Part shown: in pieces, positions 60,240 to 64,000 of the stretch
How the letters are laid out: each line of letters begins with the position of its first letter
Numbering within the stretch: the first letter of the stretch is position 1
Assembly (NCBI RefSeq): GCF_035917455.1
Contig: NZ_CP109078.1
Coordinates: forward strand, 4,216,001-4,280,000
Direction: 5' to 3'
DNA: 64,000 nucleotides
Source of the DNA: Micromonospora sp. NBC_01796
GTDB taxonomy: Bacteria; Actinomycetota; Actinomycetes; Mycobacteriales; Micromonosporaceae
Made by a program: the position numbers and the translations under genes
Notes under the pieces: model-generated
What the model was told of the DNA's origin: nothing
The model's database searches: none
The model's input: the letters and a program-made list of their open reading frames with translations, nothing else

Positions 60240-60428
60240 TCAGGGGTGGCGGAGGCCGGATACGAAGGTGCGCCAAGTGGCGGGCGTGAAGGTGAGGGTG
60301 CCGCCGTCCCGGTCCTTTGTGTCCCGTACCAGCACCCGGCCGGGCAGGTTGTCCGCCACCTCCACACAGGCGCCGTTGTTCGCACCGCTGCGCGTGCTGG
60401 TCCGCCACCGTGCACCGGTCAGATCCAT
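60240..60428 (-). CDS. DUF397 small protein
   Basis: 62 residues: WRTSTRSGANNGACVEVADNLPGRVLVRDTKDRDGGTLTFTPATWRTFV is the full DUF397 domain. Such proteins are nearly always encoded beside an HTH/DUF5753 regulator, and may act as a partner, possibly antitoxin- or anti-regulator-like. Here it overlaps the end of such a regulator gene by 10 bp, but that gene carries a nonsense codon. Confidence 0.92.
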   Translation of the reverse strand: MDLTGARWRTSTRSGANNGACVEVADNLPGRVLVRDTKDRDGGTLTFTPATWRTFVSGLRHP

Positions 60429-61222
60429 GTCTCCGCGACCTCCATGAGCTTGTCGATCGACTGCTGGGGCGCCAGCGCCTCACCAAGTATCGCCTCCCAG
60501 ACGTCGCGCACCTCGGCGATATCGGTCTCGCGGGCCACCACCTGGCCCAGCAACTGATTGTCCAGGTAGACGACCTCCTCGCCGCCGGTCACGCGGGCGA
60601 TGATGAAAGGCCCGTCGAGTCCCGCGTAGGCACCGGCACTCGACGGGACCACATGGAGCCGGACCCGGGGATGTTCGGCGGCCAGATTGGCCAGGTGCAA
60701 CACCTGTTCGCGCATCACCTTCGGGCCGCCGATCGGTCGGCGCAACACCGACTCGTCCAGCGTCGCGACCAGCAGGGACAGGTTTTCACCATCCAGAACC
60801 CGCTGCTGCTCCAGTCGGCGCACGACCCGCCGTTCCGCCTCCTCCGTGCTGATCCGATCGTTGCAGGCGTAGACCGCACGGACATACGCCTCGGTCTGCA
60901 GCAGGCCGGGCACCCAGCCGTGCTCGTACCAGCGCAACATGGTCGCCTCGCGCAACATCTCGGTCCGTTCACGGACCCACGGCGGTATGAGGTCCAGGTC
61001 ACCCAGTTCGACCCAGAGCCGCTCGAACAGGCCGCCGTTCCTGAGTCCCCGGTCGACCGCGCGGATGTATTCAATCGTCGGTGGGCGGGTGCCGTTCTCG
61101 ACCGCACTGACGTGGGACGGGGAGAAGTTGCACCTCCTGCCGAACTACTCCTGGGTCTCCTCGACCAACATCCGCGCCCGGCGGATCTCCCGTACGACGA
61201 ATGCCTGAACCGATACGTCCAT
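60419..61222 (-). pseudogene. HTH/DUF5753 regulator interrupted by an in-frame TAG
   Basis: From ATG at 61222 the frame reads MDVSVQAFVVREIRRARMLVEETQE and then TAG (61145-61147, codon 26). It continues in the same frame as FGRRCNFSPSHVSAVENGTRPPTIEY, the rest of a typical XRE helix-turn-helix, and then DUF5753 to the end (MLRWYEHGWVPGLLQTEAYVRAVY). Without the stop it would be 267 residues, the normal family length. The first later ATG (60958) would give a 179-residue protein without the HTH. So it is either a recent pseudogene, a suppressed codon or a sequencing error. Confidence 0.85.
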
Positions 61223-61389
61223 CTGCCGTCCAATCCCTGGATCGAGCTGCGCTGGCCAGCCATCAAGCCTAGAGATGGGGACGACTCAACGTGAACCCAT
61301 GACTCCCCAGAGCTGCCCAAATCCGCCCCGTGATTCCCCACCGGGCCCGGATGCGGCCCTATCCGGGGTCGTTGCCGCATGCTGTTCGG

Positions 61390-62865
61390 GTGTCGGAGAT
61401 GACCAAGACCGGTGGTGGAGGCAGGGTGGCCCGGGGCGGTGGCCCCGGACACCGGTTCTACAGCGTGCTGGTTTTTGTCGTGCTCGCCTCGCTGGACAAC
61501 GTCGCCATCGGCCTGGTGCCACCGCTGTACGCGCCGATCAGCTCCACCCTCGGCGTCAACACCTCGGCGATCGGGCTGGTCACCGCGATCAGTTTCCTGG
61601 TCAGCGCGATAGCGGCGGTCGGCTGGGCGTACTTCGGTGATCGGACCAACCGCAAACCGCTGCTGATGATCGGCACCCTGCTGTGGGCGGTCGGTACTGC
61701 CGGCAGTGCCGCCGCCGGCAACTACCCGGACTTCTTCGGCGCCGCCGGGGGGTACCCCGCGTTCTTCCTCGCCCAGGCGGTGGCCGCGATCGGTCTCGGT
61801 GCCGTCGGCTCGGTCGGGTTCTCGGTGGTCACCGACCTCATCTCGCCCCGCCGCCGGGGACTGGTGATGAGCTTCTGGGGACTGTCGCAGGGTATCGGCA
61901 CCCTCGCCGGGACCCTGCTCGGCGGCATCCTCGGCTCGACCGACTGGCGGCTGCCGTTTCTCGTACTGAGCGTTGCCGGGCTGGTCGCCACGGTTTTGTA
62001 CCTGTTCACGTACGACATCCAGCGGGGGCAGAGCGAGCCGGAACTCGCGCAGGCGCTCGCCACCGGGCACGAGTACGACTACCGGATCAGCCGGGCCGAC
62101 CTGCCGAGAATCCTGAACCGGCGGACCAACCGGTGGCTGATCCTCCAGGGGCTGACCGCGCAGGCGGCCTTCGGCTCACTGGTCTGGCTGCCGGTCCTGT
62201 TCCAGGAACGGGCGCAGGACCAGGGTTTCTCCAGCTCGACCGCGATCATCATCGGGAGCGTCTTCGCCACCCTGTTCCAACTCGGCGGGGTGCTCTCCAT
62301 CGTCGGTGGACTCGTCGGCGACGCACTGCAGCGGCGTACGCCCAGGGGCCGGGCGTTGGTCGCGGCCGTCGGCATTCTCGCGGCCGTGCCGTTCTACCTG
62401 GTCCTGTTCTTCGTGCCGATCCGGATCGACGTCCCCGACGGCGCCGGCGCCGGTACGGTCATCAGCTCCGTGGTGGGCAGTGTGTTCACCGAACCGACGG
62501 TCGGCTTCAGTCTGCTCACCGCGCTCCTCGCGCTCGCCCTGACCTCGGCGAACTCGCCGAACTGGTTCGCGCTGATCGCCGACGTGAACCCGCCCGAGCA
62601 CCGGGGCACCGTCTACAGCCTCGGCAACCTGGTCAACGGGGTCGGCCGGGCCGCCGGCAACGGCCTGGTCGGGATCGCCTTCCAGGGGCTGCGGGCGGCG
62701 TTCCCGCCCCCGCTGAACTTCGCCGTCGGCCTGGCCGCCTTCCAGCTCTTCTTCATTCCCACCGGAATCATGTACTGGCTCGCCTCCCGCACCTCCCCCA
62801 AGGACATCAAGAACGTCCACACCCTCCTCCAGTCCCGCGCCGACGACGCGGCCCCCCACCCCTGA
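61390..62865 (+). CDS. Major facilitator superfamily transporter
   Basis: 491 residues from GTG (VSEMTKTGG), 12 predicted membrane helices. Helix 1 is SVLVFVVLASLDNVAIGLVPPLY, and the A-motif-like loop is GWAYFGDRTNRKPLLMIG. RRRGLVMSFWGLSQGIGTLAG lies in the N-half, a long central loop (DIQRGQSEPELAQALATGHEYDYRISR) separates the halves, and GTVYSLGNLVNGVGRAAGNGLVG lies in the C-half. It resembles Spinster-type MFS carriers. The substrate is unknown. CATGCT six nt before the GTG suggests a leaderless start; ATG three codons later is the alternative. Confidence 0.82.
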   Translation: MSEMTKTGGGGRVARGGGPGHRFYSVLVFVVLASLDNVAIGLVPPLYAPISSTLGVNTSAIGLVTAISFLVSAIAAVGWAYFGDRTNRKPLLMIGTLLWAVGTAGSAAAGNYPDFFGAAGGYPAFFLAQAVAAIGLGAVGSVGFSVVTDLISPRRRGLVMSFWGLSQGIGTLAGTLLGGILGSTDWRLPFLVLSVAGLVATVLYLFTYDIQRGQSEPELAQALATGHEYDYRISRADLPRILNRRTNRWLILQGLTAQAAFGSLVWLPVLFQERAQDQGFSSSTAIIIGSVFATLFQLGGVLSIVGGLVGDALQRRTPRGRALVAAVGILAAVPFYLVLFFVPIRIDVPDGAGAGTVISSVVGSVFTEPTVGFSLLTALLALALTSANSPNWFALIADVNPPEHRGTVYSLGNLVNGVGRAAGNGLVGIAFQGLRAAFPPPLNFAVGLAAFQLFFIPTGIMYWLASRTSPKDIKNVHTLLQSRADDAAPHP

Positions 62866-62872
62866 CCGCGCC

Positions 62873-62941
62873 GATCTTGCAGTTGTGGCGCCCAGCTCAT
62901 CCCGATTCGGGGCTTATCCGAGCAACCACAACTGCAAGATC
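62873..62941. repeat. Type C intergenic palindrome, related to type B
   Basis: Arms 62873-62888 (GATCTTGCAGTTGTGG) and 62926-62941 are perfect 16-bp complements around a 37-nt loop. Reading the right arm outward gives GTTGATCTTGCAGTTGTGG, which matches the type B arm GTTGATCATGAAGTTAGCG at most positions. It lies between the convergent MFS and alpha-glucosidase genes. Confidence 0.8.
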
Positions 62942-62977
62942 AACGCACGGAGAGGAGGGCGGGAGGGCGGGGAGGGG

Positions 62978-64000
62978 TCAGGGGTGGAACCAGACGGTTA
63001 CGTCGGTGGGGACGTGGTTGTCGGGGTTGAGGGGTTCGGTGGATTGGAGCACGGTGGCGCCCTCGGGCAGCGGCGCCGGGTCGGGGCCGAAGTTGGTCAG
63101 GACCGAGAGGTTGCCGTTGCGGAAGTGGATGACGTCGTCGGGGCTGGTGAGCCAGTAGACGGTGCCTCGGCCGAGGGCCAGTTCGCGGCGCAGTCGCAGG
63201 GCGGTCCGGTACAGCTCGTACGTCGACCCGGCCACGCCGCGTTGCAGGTCGAGGGCGTACTCGGCGTAGAGGGCCGGCTGCGGCAGCCAGCTCCGGTCGG
63301 TGGGGCCGAAGCCGTACGACGGGGCGTCGGACTCCCACGGGATCGGCACCCGGCAGCCGTCCCGACCCTTGTGGGCGTGTCCGCTGCGCTCCCAGGTCGG
63401 GTCCTGGCGGGCCTCGTCCGGCATCGTGGTGTGCTCGGGCAGGCCCAGTTCCTCACCCTGGAACAGGTACGCCGAGCCGGGCAGAGCCAGCATCAGCAGG
63501 GTCGCCGCACGGGCCCGACGCAACCCGAGTACGGCGTCCGGCTGTGGGTCGTCGGCGCCGATCCCGTTCGGCCGGGTCTGGCCGACCGGGAGCCCGAGCC
63601 GGGTCGCGTGCCGGATCACGTCGTGGTTGGAGAGCACCCAGGTGGTGGGGGCGTTGACCGCCGCACTCGCCTCCAGTGAGCGGGTGATGACCGCGTACTG
63701 GGCGGGTGCGGTCCAGGCCGCCTCCAGGTACTCGAAGTTGAACGCCTGGTGCATCTCGTCCGGGCGGACGTACGCGGCCAGCCGCTCCGCGGGCTGCACC
63801 CACGCCTCGGCGACCAGGATCCGCTCACCCGGATAGCTGTTCAGCACCTGCCGCCAGTCCCGGTAGATGTCGTGCACCCCGTCCTGGTCCCACATCGGCG
63901 GGCGGGGACGGTCGGTGCCCTCGCCGGAGAGCGGTTCGAGCGGGTAGCTCCAGTCGGCGAGATCGGCCTGCTTGATCAGCCCGTGGGCGACGTCGACCCG
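62978..64000 (-). CDS. GH13 alpha-glucosidase, N-terminal part outside the window
   Basis: The frame is open from the right edge, giving 340 residues plus the stop. At the very edge is conserved region II (RVDVAHGLIKQADL), whose Asp is the GH13 nucleophile. Region III (RILVAEAWV) has the acid/base Glu and region IV (VLSNHDVIRHATRLG) the transition-state Asp. FQGEELGLPEHTTMPDEARQDPTWERSGH is typical of oligo-1,6-glucosidase/alpha-glucosidases. A C-terminal beta domain ends in NHVPTDVTVWFHP. It would hydrolyse maltose-type or isomaltose-type oligosaccharides, or sucrose. About 200 N-terminal residues are missing. Confidence 0.92.
   Translation of the reverse strand, partial: RVDVAHGLIKQADLADWSYPLEPLSGEGTDRPRPPMWDQDGVHDIYRDWRQVLNSYPGERILVAEAWVQPAERLAAYVRPDEMHQAFNFEYLEAAWTAPAQYAVITRSLEASAAVNAPTTWVLSNHDVIRHATRLGLPVGQTRPNGIGADDPQPDAVLGLRRARAATLLMLALPGSAYLFQGEELGLPEHTTMPDEARQDPTWERSGHAHKGRDGCRVPIPWESDAPSYGFGPTDRSWLPQPALYAEYALDLQRGVAGSTYELYRTALRLRRELALGRGTVYWLTSPDDVIHFRNGNLSVLTNFGPDPAPLPEGATVLQSTEPLNPDNHVPTDVTVWFHP

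Overview
The window is a stretch of high-GC actinobacterial chromosome. Several features point to a mycelial saprophyte of the family Micromonosporaceae: pervasive G/C third positions, GTG starts, 4-bp GTGA/ATGA gene overlaps, a conservon, a DUF397/DUF5753 pair, LLM-class F420 enzymes, DivIVA-like polar coiled-coil proteins and several apparently leaderless starts. The family is inferred from gene content, not from a marker gene. No rRNA, tRNA, CRISPR array, phage or insertion sequence was found.

Layout. 1-3.8 kb: two tandem minus-strand DivIVA-domain proteins built of 11-residue coiled-coil repeats, then an F420-type oxidoreductase. 3.9-10.9 kb: acyl-CoA block with an Fe(II)/2OG oxygenase, methylmalonyl-CoA epimerase, thiolase, MeaB GTPase, an ABC ATPase, an Asp23-like protein and a mutase whose active-site residues mark it as isobutyryl-CoA mutase large subunit (IcmA). 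10.9-18.0 kb: an ABC exporter with one ATPase and two roughly 1000-residue FtsX-like permeases. 18-28.5 kb: YbbN-type thioredoxin, an arginase-fold protein with a 300-residue repetitive acidic tail, a penicillin-binding lipoprotein and the large NAD-glutamate dehydrogenase. 28.6-38.9 kb: cyclase-family hydrolase, a secreted lysozyme-like protein, a secreted phytase-esterase-like protein, a sortase with its probable surface substrate, a GH6 cellobiohydrolase under a CebR-type operator, and three small acidic proteins. 39-45 kb: catalase and a complete conservon (cvnABCD). 45-50 kb: lactate oxidation genes lutABC with a GntR regulator, and a lactonase. 50-54 kb: a substrate-binding/VWA protein and a polyprenyl sugar-phosphate transferase. 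54-58 kb: xylose use (ROK regulator, xylA, xylB). 58-64 kb: SigE-type sigma factor coupled to a membrane propeller protein, a DUF397 protein beside a nonsense-interrupted HTH regulator, an MFS transporter and the C-terminal part of a GH13 alpha-glucosidase.

Together the genes describe plant-polymer use (cellulose, xylose, alpha-glucosides), short-chain acyl-CoA and lactate metabolism, cell-wall building and envelope signalling. The most unusual non-coding content is a set of long, comparatively AT-rich palindromes. Three share a GTTGATC(A/T)TG(A/C)AGTT-type arm and sit between convergent genes (54.1, 58.3 and 62.9 kb). Two share GAGAATGAGTGG arms (21.1 and 28.5 kb). A further AAGATC palindrome lies at 60.2 kb. 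Also notable are five TGAC(C)-centred repeats phased at 22-23 bp upstream of the arginase-like gene, and a 32-bp tandem duplication that copies the lutB start region and creates an 11-codon leader ORF.
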